From: Rehmannia glutinosa
Taxonomy: Eukaryota; Streptophyta; Magnoliopsida; Lamiales; Orobanchaceae
Direction of reading: 5' to 3'
Length of the DNA: 64,000 bases
Assembly (NCBI GenBank): GCA_016081115.2
Contig: CM071936.1
Coordinates: 89,147,943-89,211,942 of the forward strand
Both the position numbers and the translations under genes were made by a program. The first letter of the stretch is position 1, and each line of letters starts with the position of its first letter. Under the pieces are notes generated by a model. It worked only from the letters and a program-made list of their open reading frames with translations. It did no database searches and had not been told where the DNA came from. This document shows positions 22,940 through 33,420 of this stretch, piece by piece.

Positions 22940-24409
22940 GTGGTATCAAAGCCAAACTCTTTGGCAAGCTCGTTTCACATCGCGAGTGAAGAGAAACGAT
23001 CGTCGGCTACGAACGAAGCTCATCTATCCGGCACCTCCACCACCAAGCCACCTCGGTTTGATTCCAAAAATTTTATATTTTGGAAAGAAAGAATGGAGTG
23101 CTACTTACAAGGTTGCGGGTTCGACATTTGGAACACCGTCATTAATGGAGAATCCATTCCGATGAAAGATACACCACACACCTCAAAAGCCTTCAAAAAG
23201 CTCAATGATGAAGAGAAGAAAATCATCTCCCTAAACAGTAAAGCTCTCAATATTTTGTATTGTTCATTTACTAATTTGGAATATGAACATATTGTAGGAA
23301 TTCGATCGGCACATGAAGTATGTCAAAAATTAGAAGCCATCTATGGAGTATTTGCAAATGATAGGAGCAACTCAAAAGCATCTACTTCTCAAATGGATAC
23401 AACATCAAATCCAACCATATGGGATGAGCCTCTTACAACTTCCGATGATGAAGTCGAAAAATGTTTTATGGGCATCGAAGAAGAAAACGAGGTAAGTTCT
23501 AAACCCTCTACTTCTTATGACCATGAATTGCAAAATGAATATAGTGATTTACAAAATGATTATGATGAACTACAAGATGAATTCCAAAACTTACTTGTTA
23601 AATACAAAAATTTGAAAAAGGAATTCATTGTTTTGAAAAATGATAAGGATAGTTTATTTGTTTCCTATGAATCACTATCATGTGCTCACACCACCACTCT
23701 TGACAAGGTTAGAAACATTGAGAAAGAAAATAGTACTCTTGTTGAGGATATAAATTGCTTGAAAAATGATTTATCTAAATCCAACTTGAGTACCGATAGA
23801 ATAACCAATATTGTTGATTGTTGTGATAATTCGAAACTAGAACTTGATCATAAGCCTAAGGGTGTCAATCACATGAAAAAGAATCAAGTCTCTAAGCACG
23901 TTGGTCATTATGCTCCTAGAATTATTACATGCTTTTATTGCGGTAAAAAGGGTCATACGGTAAATATTTGTCGGGCTAGAAATAGCTCTAATTATTGTTG
24001 GAGACCTAAAAGTCTCAAGACTAATCCCAAAGGACCCAAACACATGAGGGTACCACAAAACAATGTCATATTAGGTACCCGGCGAAATAATGATCGAAGA
24101 AAATTTATACCGCCAAGAAGATATCAAATGACCGTTTCATTTGATCAAAGAAGGAGAAACTATTTTCGACAAAGCCAATTTCCAAGAAAAGGATACAATC
24201 AAAAATGGGAAGAACACAATCCTTGGAAATGGCAAAGACATCATCAACAAGATGATTTTCAAAGAAGAAGAGACTTTCAACAATGGGAAGGCAACAAACC
24301 TTGGAAATGGAGTAATCAAAAGAGTCATCATCAACAAAGTGACTTCTCAAGGGGAAGATATAATCAACAATGGGAACGGCACAACCCATGGAAATGGCGT
24401 AATTGGTAA
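22940..24409 (+). CDS. SIRE-type Copia Gag
   Basis: An open frame of about 490 codons after the LTR (the frame is open back to 22817 inside the LTR). Early residues STTKPPRFDSKNFIFWKERM and ECYLQGCGFDIW are the Copia Gag N-terminal domain (UBN2/DUF4219 type). A central region rich in Leu, Lys and Glu looks like a coiled coil (about 23520-23790). The zinc knuckle CFYCGKKGHTVNIC (C-x2-C-x4-H-x4-C) is near 23930-23970. The C-terminus has three repeats with W-x4-P-W-K-W. Role in the family: structural protein of the particle that binds element RNA. There is no clear start ATG between PBS and domain, so the real start may be lost, non-ATG, or inside the LTR. Gag-UBN2 looks somewhat short between the N-terminal domain and the acidic linker (about residue 180), suggesting an internal deletion. 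Confidence 0.85.
   Translation: MVSKPNSLASSFHIASEEKRSSATNEAHLSGTSTTKPPRFDSKNFIFWKERMECYLQGCGFDIWNTVINGESIPMKDTPHTSKAFKKLNDEEKKIISLNSKALNILYCSFTNLEYEHIVGIRSAHEVCQKLEAIYGVFANDRSNSKASTSQMDTTSNPTIWDEPLTTSDDEVEKCFMGIEEENEVSSKPSTSYDHELQNEYSDLQNDYDELQDEFQNLLVKYKNLKKEFIVLKNDKDSLFVSYESLSCAHTTTLDKVRNIEKENSTLVEDINCLKNDLSKSNLSTDRITNIVDCCDNSKLELDHKPKGVNHMKKNQVSKHVGHYAPRIITCFYCGKKGHTVNICRARNSSNYCWRPKSLKTNPKGPKHMRVPQNNVILGTRRNNDRRKFIPPRRYQMTVSFDQRRRNYFRQSQFPRKGYNQKWEEHNPWKWQRHHQQDDFQRRRDFQQWEGNKPWKWSNQKSHHQQSDFSRGRYNQQWERHNPWKWRNW
22941..22953 (+). other. primer binding site (initiator tRNA-Met)
   Basis: TGGTATCAAAGCC lies two bases after the 5' LTR end. It is the usual Copia PBS (TGGTATCAGAGC) with one change. 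Confidence 0.85.
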
Positions 24410-25174
24410 CCCGTATTTCCCCATTTAAAATATGCATTTTATTTTGTTATGCATGTTTTTATTTGTGTCTTTATTGCAACATGAGTTTTCAAGTATTGAT
24501 TTTTTTTAGGTCTTCAATATATATGTTTGTTTTTAAAATTCTTTTGAAAAAGGAGACATTATATGATGTTTTTAAAACTCTTGTGCATTTTTGTAGACTA
24601 AAGTGTATTATCATCTCTTATAGATTTTTATGGCATGAGCTTACTTGTGATATCTTTTAGCCTACACTTTTATCATTATGATTTGTGCTAGATTTGTTTT
24701 AAGAATTGTGTAGGACTTACATATTTTCACAAATGGCCATTTTGTCAAGAAAGGCACTATTCGATATTTGATTGCACATATTTGCTTTGTCAACTTTTGT
24801 TCAAATAATTCTTTTAAATGAGGTCTCAACCATATGCTATCGGATTTTCATATTTCAAAAGAGACCTTTTGTAGCTTTCTTAAGCTTATTTGTACTTGCA
24901 TGATTTATTAGATTCTTGATGATATTCTAAATGCATAGTATGTGTTTCTTGCTTCATGGTCTATATATATAGTGTCTATTTCTACTATGCTCTTATTCAA
25001 GATATTTTGTGATTGATGAGGCATGTTTTTACACTTAGATTATTCTTTCTTGCGATGCCGGTAATGAGTTTGTCAAGTTGTGTAGATGAGAAATGAAGTA
25101 CTCCAAATATTGTTACCTCAAAATATTTGGAAGTAAATGTTCTTTTATGAATACCTTAGATCAATTGAATGCCC
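24410..25174 (+). other. SIRE internal region with no recognised coding
   Basis: This is where protease and integrase should be. No D-S/T-G protease motif, no HHCC zinc finger and no DDE core could be read in any frame. The sequence is AT-rich with dense stops; most of PR-INT has been lost or replaced. Confidence 0.6.
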
Positions 25175-26170
25175 TATGATGAAGAAGACAAAAAGGGTAT
25201 TCCGGAACAAACTCGATGACCAAGGCAACATTGGTCGAACTAAGACGAGGTTAGTAGCTCGAAGGTATTTTAAAGAAGAAGGTAATTGATTTTGATGTAA
25301 CATTTGCACTCATAGCACATTTAGTAGCTACTTGCATTTTACTTGCCAATTCTTGCTTTAAGAAAATTTCAAGCTTTACCATATGGATGTTGAATCCAAT
25401 TTTCTAAATGGTTTTATTCAAGTAGAAGTCTATATAAAACAACCTCCGGGGGTTTAAAATTTTTCTAGGCCAAATGATTGTTTTTAAGGCCTTGTATGAT
25501 TTAAAACAAGTACCCCATGTATGGTATGATAGACTTAACTATTTTTTCTAAATGATTTTACAAGAGGTAAAGTTGATACTACTCTCTTTGTTTGAGAAAA
25601 AGGGCAAGATTGTTTAAACTTGTGCATATTTATGAGAATAGTTTTGGTGCTATTAATGTATATTTGTGCAAGATATTTTTCTAAGTTGATACTAGGTGAA
25701 TTCGAGATGAGCATGATGGGGGAGCTCAATTTCTTGCTTGGACTTCAAATCATTCAATGCCAAGAAGATAGTTATATTTCAAAAGAACTCTTGAAGGAGT
25801 TAGGCATTGAAGAAAGAAGAACTATCTCAACCTCTATGGCTAAAGATTGACAAAGGTTGAGAAAGGCATGTCGGTCGACAAAAAAATTCGAGGTATGTTT
25901 TCTTGTATTATTTCTATAGACTCGACATTCCATATGCCTTATGTCTATATGCTCGACTTCAAAAACTATCCCAACGAATCTCATTAAAAGTGCCATTAAA
26001 AGAAATTTTCAAATATTTGAAAGGCACTTCTTCGTATGACTTGTTGTATCCAAAGCTTTAAAACGTTCTTATTCTTTCGGGATAACAAGTTCGGTATCTA
26101 TTATACGGTTATTCATATTCAAAATTTGGTTCGTCATAATCAACTAAACATATTGAGATTCGATATATTT
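25175..26170 (+). pseudogene. SIRE Copia RT/RNase H remnants
   Basis: Scattered but ordered matches to Copia pol. Near 25190: RVFRNKLDDQGNIGRTKTRL then VARRYFKEEG. Near 25380: a YHMDVESNFLNGFIQVEVYI-like stretch with KQPPG. Near 25700: EFEMSMMGELNFLLGLQI. Near 25800: GIEERRTISTSM. Near 26000: KEIFKYLKGTSSYDL. The YVDD active-site region is lost in a deletion. The frame is broken many times, so it is inactive. Family role: reverse transcription and RNA removal. Confidence 0.8.
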
Positions 26171-27572
26171 TTTTGAGGGATTGTGATTTTTAACAAAAAC
26201 TTGAGATGTGTTTAATTAGTCTCAAGGATAACTCGCGTTTTTTTTAACCGCCGAGTATTTTACCTCATTTCGAGCTTGATTATAACATAATGTATATTGA
26301 ATAAGGTCTTCGTTTGCATTTTGCACGCTTTTAAAACTTAGGGGCGAAAAATCGGATTTTTGGATCAAACCGCAAAAGAGAAAAAAGCAAAGTGGGGTGA
26401 AGGTGAAGGCCGAGGTCGACGCCCCTAGCCTCCGACCGTCGCTGACCTCCAACCGGTCGCCCCCTATTTGTGTTTTGATATATTGCTTTTGTTTCCGAAT
26501 TTGGCATTTTGGCCTTTTTCTTCTCTATTTCATCCCCTTTGACATTTGCACACACATTTCACTTCAAATGTGTTTGGTTGCATGTATTACATAGTTTGGG
26601 GATTATCTAGCTCGACTATCATCATCATTGCTCGTCTTACCGATCGAATGATAAGAATTTCACTCTCTTTAGCTCAATTGGGTTGAACCTTGAGTTTGTG
26701 GCTTATATGTATTTTTCTTAATGCAATTCATATATTTTTGTGATGAGCTTATTGATTGTTGATGATTGACATTTGTTAAATTGCATTTGGTGATGAAAAA
26801 ACTTGGCTTGATTTCATTTACAAGGGCTATATATATCTTTCTCAATTTTTGACGCCAAGTGTTCGATAAAACGTTTCAATGAAAAATTCATCACCTACAT
26901 GATTATCTCGATTTCAAAAGTCTTATACATTTATAGAGATCATGTTTTGCTTATCAAATGAGTTTTCATAAACCTCTACAAGTCGTATGATTCGACTTTT
27001 CCCTCCTATTTGGTTTATAAGCTTCAATGCTCAAATAGCTCGATACATCGGTTTTGTTGCGCACTTTGATATGAATATATGATGTATTTATCGTGCTAAC
27101 ATTCTTTTGATGATTCCAAAAGGGGAGAAACAGGTTATAAATTAGCTCATAAAAGCTAAGATAAGCTTAAAAAAGAAGTTATAAGCTATGGCTTCATAAA
27201 GCCATAAGTTGTGGATCATATTTAGTCCACTTGGTGCATTATGGCTATGCATGAATCATGGTCCATTGGTTGTAGTATGGACTTATATACGGTTCTAATG
27301 ATGTATCTTTGACAGGGGAGCTTTTAAGTTTTGATACTTAAGCTCAATATCGAAAATCTAATATTTTAGCTTATGTTTAAGTTGCTCTATATAACTCTTG
27401 TTGTGCATGTTGATAGGGGAGCATTTGCTATATGTGTTTGAATATCTCTACTCCCATCATTGTGATTATATTGCGTGGAATGTTGTCGCCACAACGGAAA
27501 GTTCCTTTTACCGGTAAAAATGTTTTGTTTTCAAAATCGACCTCGTTAAAATAGTTTTGGTTTGTAATCATC
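26171..27572 (+). other. SIRE 3' internal region, noncoding, with GC-rich patch
   Basis: No env-like ORF was recognised. A short GC-rich patch at about 26405-26465 (CCGACCGTCGCTGACCTCCA, CCGGTCGCCCC) echoes the palindrome cluster of the LTR. The rest is AT-rich. Confidence 0.5.
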
Positions 27573-27585
27573 AAAAAGGGGGAGA
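27573..27585 (+). other. polypurine tract of the SIRE element
   Basis: AAAAAGGGGGAGA lies immediately before the 3' LTR start TGTTTGATAAATGA. Confidence 0.85.
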
Positions 27586-27586
27586 T

Positions 27587-29108
27587 TGTTTGATAAATGA
27601 TTTTATCATGATTTTGATGATTTTGTTTTTATACCAAAACAATGTTTTTAAAGGTTGTCCAAATACTCCTAAATGATTTAAAATGGTTTTAATATTTCGG
27701 AGTATTTCTACAAGTTTATTTTCGATATAAATTGGACAATACTTTTGATGATTTTGTGTTAATGTGTTTTTACACCAAAATAATGGTTCTAAAATATTGT
27801 CCTAATACTCCCGATCGGTCTAAAATATTTTTACTATTTTTTGGAGTATTTCTTGAAGTTTATTTTCGATATAAAATTGGACAATACTTTTGTTTTGAGG
27901 CTAATCGGTCGCCTCTATAGGGCATCCGCACTGAAAATTGTGAAAAACAGTGAATAAGCTATTTGGTTGAAAAAAAGGGTGGTTGGCCGGCCACAGGTGG
28001 TAGACCGGTGCGGTCGGCCGATCGGCAAGGCCGCCGTCGGCGAGTGGGTCGCCGGTCGGCCGTGAGTGTGCCGTACACAGGAGCATTTTTTCAAACAGAA
28101 CTTTCTCGACTCGTTTTTTGGTTCTTTCGACCGGCTGGACATAGGGTCGACGGTCGGACCGTCGGCCGTCGCCGTGTAAATGTGTTTTCTCATTTTCAAA
28201 CGTCTATTTGTCTTGCGACGCCGCCCTCGCCAAGTTTGATGAAAAAATTCTAACCGTTAGCAACGTGAGACAACTTTTCCTAAATTGTGGGATTGATTTT
28301 AATGACTCTTTTCTTTCAATTGTCTTGCAATTTTTTACGTAATTCATGTCCCCAATAGGAGCCTATCATGTACAAGACATCTTCTATAAATAGAGGAAGA
28401 ATTGAAGCAACACAACAAGAGAGAAAACTACAACACAACAAGATACACTCAAGAATACACTTGTTCTTACATTTGTCTTATTTCTTGTTGTAATTTGCCT
28501 AGCTATTCACTTTCACATTCTTGAGGTCTAAAGTGCTATTCTTGATTACACTTGCACTCAATTGTATTATTCATTATCGAGTTGTAATCTTGAATTTGTG
28601 GTCGTCATTCAAACACAAGATATCCTTGTGAGTGTTCTTGTGGTAAGAACACACTGGGTGAACTAGGTGTTAGGTGTAAGAAGATTGTGGTAATCTTCTT
28701 GTTGAGGTGTTGAAGAGTGTGGTGCTCTTCAAGGGTGAAGATTGTGGTAATCTTCACAAGGTGCCGCTTGGAGATTGTGGTAATCTTCAAGTGAGATTGT
28801 GGTAATCTCAAAGGTGGTGTTGAAGAAGAGTGTGGTACTCTTCAAGGTGTTGTTGTAAGTTGGTGTTGTATTAATTTGTGGTAATTAATAAAATTATTTT
28901 TCTTTTCGAAATCCATCCCGGATATACTGGGGTGGTAGAGGATTAGGCCTTAGGTGGGTTGAACCTCTTTAAATCGACGTGTGTTGTTTATATTCCGCAC
29001 CTTTATTATTGTATTTGAGCATTCGGTTTTAAAAAGAGGGCGAAATCGAAAAGATGGAGATAATCTATTCACCCCCCATTTAGATTATCGTAGCCGCTTG
29101 GACTTACA
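27587..29108 (+). repeat. 3' LTR of the SIRE-type Copia
   Basis: Matches 21457-22938 from TGTTTGATAAATGA to GACTTACA. Outside the palindrome cluster only scattered differences are seen. It is flanked by TGATC, then LINE sequence. Confidence 0.9.
27984..28170 (+). promoter_or_regulatory. palindrome cluster in the 3' LTR of the SIRE-type Copia
   Basis: Includes TGGCCGGCCA, a perfect 10-base palindrome (27984-27993), then CGGTCGGCCGATCGGCAAGG and GTCGACGGTCGGACCGTCGG. It is longer than, and differs strongly from, the same cluster in the 5' LTR (21874-22020). TATA box TATAAATA at 28385-28392. Confidence 0.7.
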
Positions 29109-29175
29109 TGATCTATATAGCCGACCCCACGTAGTGGGATTAAGGCTTAGTTTATTATTGTTGTTGTTGTATCCT
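29109..29175 (+). mobile_element. RTE-type LINE 3' end, right part with TTG-type tail
   Basis: After TGATC the sequence resumes CTATATAGCCGACCCCACGT, encoding the ADP-type end of the LINE protein, then TAGTGGGATTAAGGCTTAG and a tail of TTATTATTGTTGTTGTTGTA. It completes the fragment broken off at 21456. Confidence 0.8.
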
Positions 29176-32100
29176 TCAGTTTTGCCCCCCCCCAAATGTC
29201 GATCCTGGTTCCGCCCTTGAACACCAGAGTGAGGTATCGATGGAGATTACATATGAAACATCGAATTTGTAGGCGACAAAACTGGTAAGTAGAATTCCGA
29301 TGCGTAATAACAGGATTGCAATATGCCATAATTATCTGCAAATCGTTAAAATAAACCTATTTATTTGATACAATTTGAAAAAAAACGATGCACTAGTAGT
29401 TTATTTTGAACCTTAAGCCATGGAAAAGTGATATCGTAAGTTTACAGTTTTGATGCACATATAGTGTATACAAAATGCATAATTTAATAAAAACGATGCA
29501 TATTTAGTGTTTATTTTGATCTATAATGATTAGTAAACAGTTCATTTTTATCTTAATTTGTAATTTGTTCCCTTTACGAGTAGTTAAAGATATGTTCATA
29601 AGTTTATTATCATACAAATGAATATTTGATGCAAAGTATATAATAAAAGGAAGCAAATCTAGTTTAATCCACAACTTGTGCAAGCTAGAAAATGTGGCAA
29701 ATAACCTTTGTAAATTTGATTCATTCGTTGAAAATGTTATACATACCTAGTGTATAATTGATGTATAATTAGTAATAAAATGATACATATTTATCTTAAT
29801 GTGTAACTTGTGCAAATTATAAAAATAGTAAAAATTGAATTGGTAAGTTTTAAGCATAAAGATATTGATAGGGTGATGCATAAATATGCAATAAACAATG
29901 CATATTTAGTTATTATTTGCGACATGTGCACACTAGACAACCATGACAAATAACCTTTGTTAATTTGATGCTTATTTGAACACAAGGACAAATTAGCTCA
30001 AGACCAAGAAGAGCATGCAATTGGTAGCAAACATGCGCTGATTGAGACTTACTGCGGCTCTACTTCTCAAATGGATATCTCAGTTTTGCCACCGAAACAA
30101 TCACGGAACAAGGGCAGCGGGAGCCGAATAAAAAGCAGGATACAGAGTTAGAAATAATAGGCAACCGTGCAAGCACCAAACTAAAGCAAAAATACGGGAC
30201 TTGTGGCAAATTTGCATCGCACAACAGCCAAACTAGTCCCAATCAACCAACATATTGAACAACCCTTTTTTATTTCCCCAAACTGAATCAACTTGATACT
30301 TCTCAAACTCAATACATTGCAATCTAAGTTTTGATCACGAGTTTTTTTGTACAAATACATATTATTAGATCAATCGAATCACCATTATATTCTGCATATG
30401 CACTATAAGTGTTATTAACTATGCTAAAAAAAATGCACTGTGAAAAGTGAAATGCATCAAAACAGTACTATGCGCCAAAAAATTACTCAATGTGCACTAC
30501 AAGTGTCATTAACTCTACATAAAAAAAATGCATAGTGGAAGCATAAATGCATCAACACACTACTAACTATGCGCCAAAAAGCTACTAAATATGCACTACA
30601 AATGTCATTAACTATGCATCAAAAAAGTAAGCATTCTGGAAAGCATAGATGCATCAATTCACTACTAACTATGCACCAAAAAACTACTAAATGTGCACCA
30701 CAAATGTCATCAAATATACATAAAAAAATAAGCATTGTGAACAGGATAAATGCATCAACACATTACTAACTATGCACAAAAAGTTATTAAATGTGCATAA
30801 CTATTGAACAGAGCAATTTCATAACTTGATTAGTTGTGCACATAAATATTATTAACCATGCACCAAATATATTGAACAAACACACTATTTCATAAAAAAA
30901 TATGACGAAAAAGTTGCACACAGTTCCAATTAACAAAAGAAGTAAAACTGTTGGTGTGAACACATAACACAAATATATTGTCAAAAAGTGAAACACATAC
31001 TTACATTCAATTGTGCCATTAGACTGTTAAAATGACATCATCATTCCAAACAAACTACACTAAAAATAACGAAAAATATACCCGAAAAAAAACTGAAATA
31101 ATTTTCAAGTACACAAAATCAGCACATCAAATTCCACAAAACGAGCCCTATGCTTTTTTTTCTCATTGAAAAATTTCTTGGCCGAATCTAAGACACTTTT
31201 CCTCTCCTCATTCAAATCATCGGCTACAATTGCATGACAATACAATGTCCTCAAGCATGTGAATAAAGCAACATCAAAAGCTTGTCGTTTCTGGTTCCCT
31301 CTAGCCATGTAAGGTTATCTACCTACCATTAAAACAAACAAAAAAAATATAAGCACACATCAAATCCAAAATACATAAATTAAAACATGTCAAAGTCAAA
31401 AAATGTATTAAAAACACACCTGTTAAACTAAATATGCACAATGTGAATGTTAATTGTGCACCACAACACAACCAATTATGCACCATAACCATAACATCTG
31501 CATATGAACTTTGTGAAACTTGATATGCACAGAACCAACAATAATCACGCACCATAATATATCTATCATTATATCAAAAATATCACTTGAAATTGGCCAC
31601 TTCGTCTGTGCATCAAATGTAAACTAAACATGCATAATTTACACAAAAACTATATATCATCGATGTGATCAACATATACCTTAAAGATTGAACAATACAC
31701 CCATACACCACAAAAATGCATAAAACCATTAATAAATGGGCATCGTTAAACATGATTTATACACCAAAATCCCACAACAAAAATAATGAAATTGTGCAAA
31801 AACATCTTCCAGTAACCTACTAGTTGAACAATCAAAAATAAACCCCATTGTCAGAAATATGTTCAACACATACAAACTCATAAACCCTAGACCCAATGTA
31901 CACGAGGAAACTAACAAAAAAATTACTTTGTTTGAAGGAATTCAAGCACAATTGAAAAAAACTCAAAAAAATAACAAAAATAAAACATTGAAAGCGTAGA
32001 ACAAAACAAATAATAGAACAAAAAAGCAAACATATATGGAATTAAAACAAAAGAAACACTTACTTCAACAAAAATAGAAAAATCGAATCGCACCGCACCA

Positions 32101-32456
32101 ACAATCTCTTGCGAAACCCCTGCTCGTAGCAACTGATTAAGTAAAAATCGACCCTAAAAACGAAGAAGAAGTACTAGACTAGACTCACAGAGAGAATTGA
32201 AAAGAGTTTTGAAAATTAAGAGACTTAAAAGTAGAGTGTTGTTATATTAATCCCGAAAAGCAAGCCTAAAAATAGTTTCCAAGAAAACTAAATAACCTCC
32301 ATTATAGAAAGACAACACTCGCCCTTATCGCGATTTAAAAACTAAAAAAACCCAAAAATTCGAAGAAAAAAAAAAAAAACAGCCCATAGATATGAAAATT
32401 AAGTGGTTGGGATTAGTCTACACGGTCTTACGTAGAGACCCCTGCCACATTTGATC
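29176..32456. mobile_element. coding-free element E (TA-bounded class), with unassigned left part
   Basis: No gene is seen. The right end is identified: the reverse complement before 32456 reads CCCTATATCGGTATTAGATC then AAATGTGGCAGGGGTCTCTA and CGTAAGACCGTG, similar in layout to the ends of elements A-D. It directly abuts the left end of the next element (ATGGGATCTCGTGTGGCGTC). The left end was not located; sequence near 29176-29400 could belong to something else. A tandem array lies at 30418-30805, and words like GATGCATATTTAGT recur at 29490-29900. Confidence 0.4.
30418..30805. repeat. four ~98-bp tandem units in element E
   Basis: Units begin at about 30418, 30513, 30611 and 30711. Each has the order ACTATGCAT-like, AAAAAATGCATTGTGGAA-like, ATGCATCAACACACTACTAA, CTATGCACCAAAAAGCTACT and AAATGTGCACTACAAGTGTC. 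Confidence 0.75.
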
Positions 32457-32571
32457 TAATACCGATATAGGGATGGGATCTCGTGTGGCGTCTCTTACCG
32501 TGTGGCAGTGTGGATTGTTCTCATCCATCCACACCTTTTATTCAATGGTTCAGATTGCTATTAAAAATAAC
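32457..32571. mobile_element. left end of a TA-bounded element (F), split by family 1 LTR
   Basis: ATGGGATCTCGTGTGGCGTC, then TTACCGTGTGGCAGTGTGGA and TTGTTCTCATCCATCC. It resembles the start of element D at 8415. The family 1 LTR begins at 32572. Its continuation (TTTATCAATTAATTAATAGG) appears only after the other copy, at 55446. Confidence 0.5.
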
Positions 32572-32816
32572 TGATTTATGATATGTGTAAAATATACGTG
32601 TATTTTGGGGCTTAAATTGATATATTATTGATGCAATTGCACGCATATTTACTATGTTTTTACTTGGTTTCCTTTAAAGGGCATGATATGCTGTAGTCTT
32701 GTAATGCTTGCAGGAATTAGAGCTTAAAATCAAGAAATGTCAGTTGGGATGCGCGGATAAGATTGTCGAATGCAAAGAGAAGATCAAAACGACGGAAAAA
32801 GTGAACGAAAGCACTT

Positions 32817-33066
32817 CACACGGCCGGACCGTGTGGTGTCACACGGCCGTCTGGAGTGCCGGTGTGAAAATCACACGGTTGTGTTAAGAATGGAAAGAAA
32901 CAGAGGACGGAACAGTCCCACACAGCCGGACCGTGTGAAGTCACACGGCCGTGTGGGAAAGGTCAGCCAACCGCACCAGCTGACTGTGTCATACCACACG
33001 CCCATGCGACCAAGGGCTGAAGCCAGCACCACACGCCGTGTGGTCCCACACGGCCTGACCGTGTGG
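32817..33066 (+). promoter_or_regulatory. family 1 palindrome cluster, 5' LTR of element 1
   Basis: CACACGGCCGGACCGTGTGG (32817-32836), the perfect palindrome CACACGGCCGTGTG (32942-32955), CACACGCCGTGTG (33030-33042) and CACACGGCCTGACCGTGTGG (33047-33066), with weaker copies between. It ends about 70 bases before the TATA box. Confidence 0.85.
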
Positions 33067-33137
33067 GAATCTATTTTGATGCGTTTTTCCTTGTTTGCTT
33101 CCCTGTTCCAACTCTACAAGTAATCTCTCCAAGCATC

Positions 33138-33145
33138 TATAAAAG
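33138..33145 (+). promoter_or_regulatory. TATA box, family 1 LTR
   Basis: TATAAAAG within AGCATCTATAAAAGAGGACC, conserved in position in all three family 1 LTRs in the window. Confidence 0.7.
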
Positions 33146-33420
33146 AGGACCAAGTCTTGCACGAAAATATATAATTCCATAAAGCAAAAACACATCAAAT
33201 AACATAGGAACGCAAGAATCGAAGAGCTTCTGAGAGCAAAAGGCTAGGTCGCGAAGGACACCACAAGGCTTTCGCATCTAGAGAGCACAAGAGCTTTGAG
33301 GTCTTGGAAGGGGGATCCATCCTGACACTAAGGGGTTTTCTTTCTATATATAACAACTCTTGTCTGTGCTTATATGATGTCATTATATTGATTCAAATTT
33401 GTCTATGAGTTTGCAATCAA

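Larger units (their letters stand above)
21457..29108 (+). mobile_element. SIRE-type Copia retrotransposon, pol-eroded
   Basis: 5' LTR 21457-22938, PBS 22941, gag to 24409, eroded RT/RNase H remnants 25175-26170, polypurine tract 27573-27585, 3' LTR 27587-29108. The duplication TGATC is perfect (21452-21456 and 29109-29113). The two LTRs are closely similar over most of their length, which suggests a recent insertion, yet pol lacks protease and integrase and the remaining RT is full of deletions. The element probably moved with enzymes supplied by a relative. The gag type, the PBS and the position in a LINE are all consistent with a SIRE-like Copia. Confidence 0.88.

Noticed and set aside
32770..33123. 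117-codon ORF over the family 1 palindrome cluster, repeated at 53665
   Set aside because: It lies in the LTR upstream of the TATA box. Its conservation reflects the recent duplication of the block, not coding.
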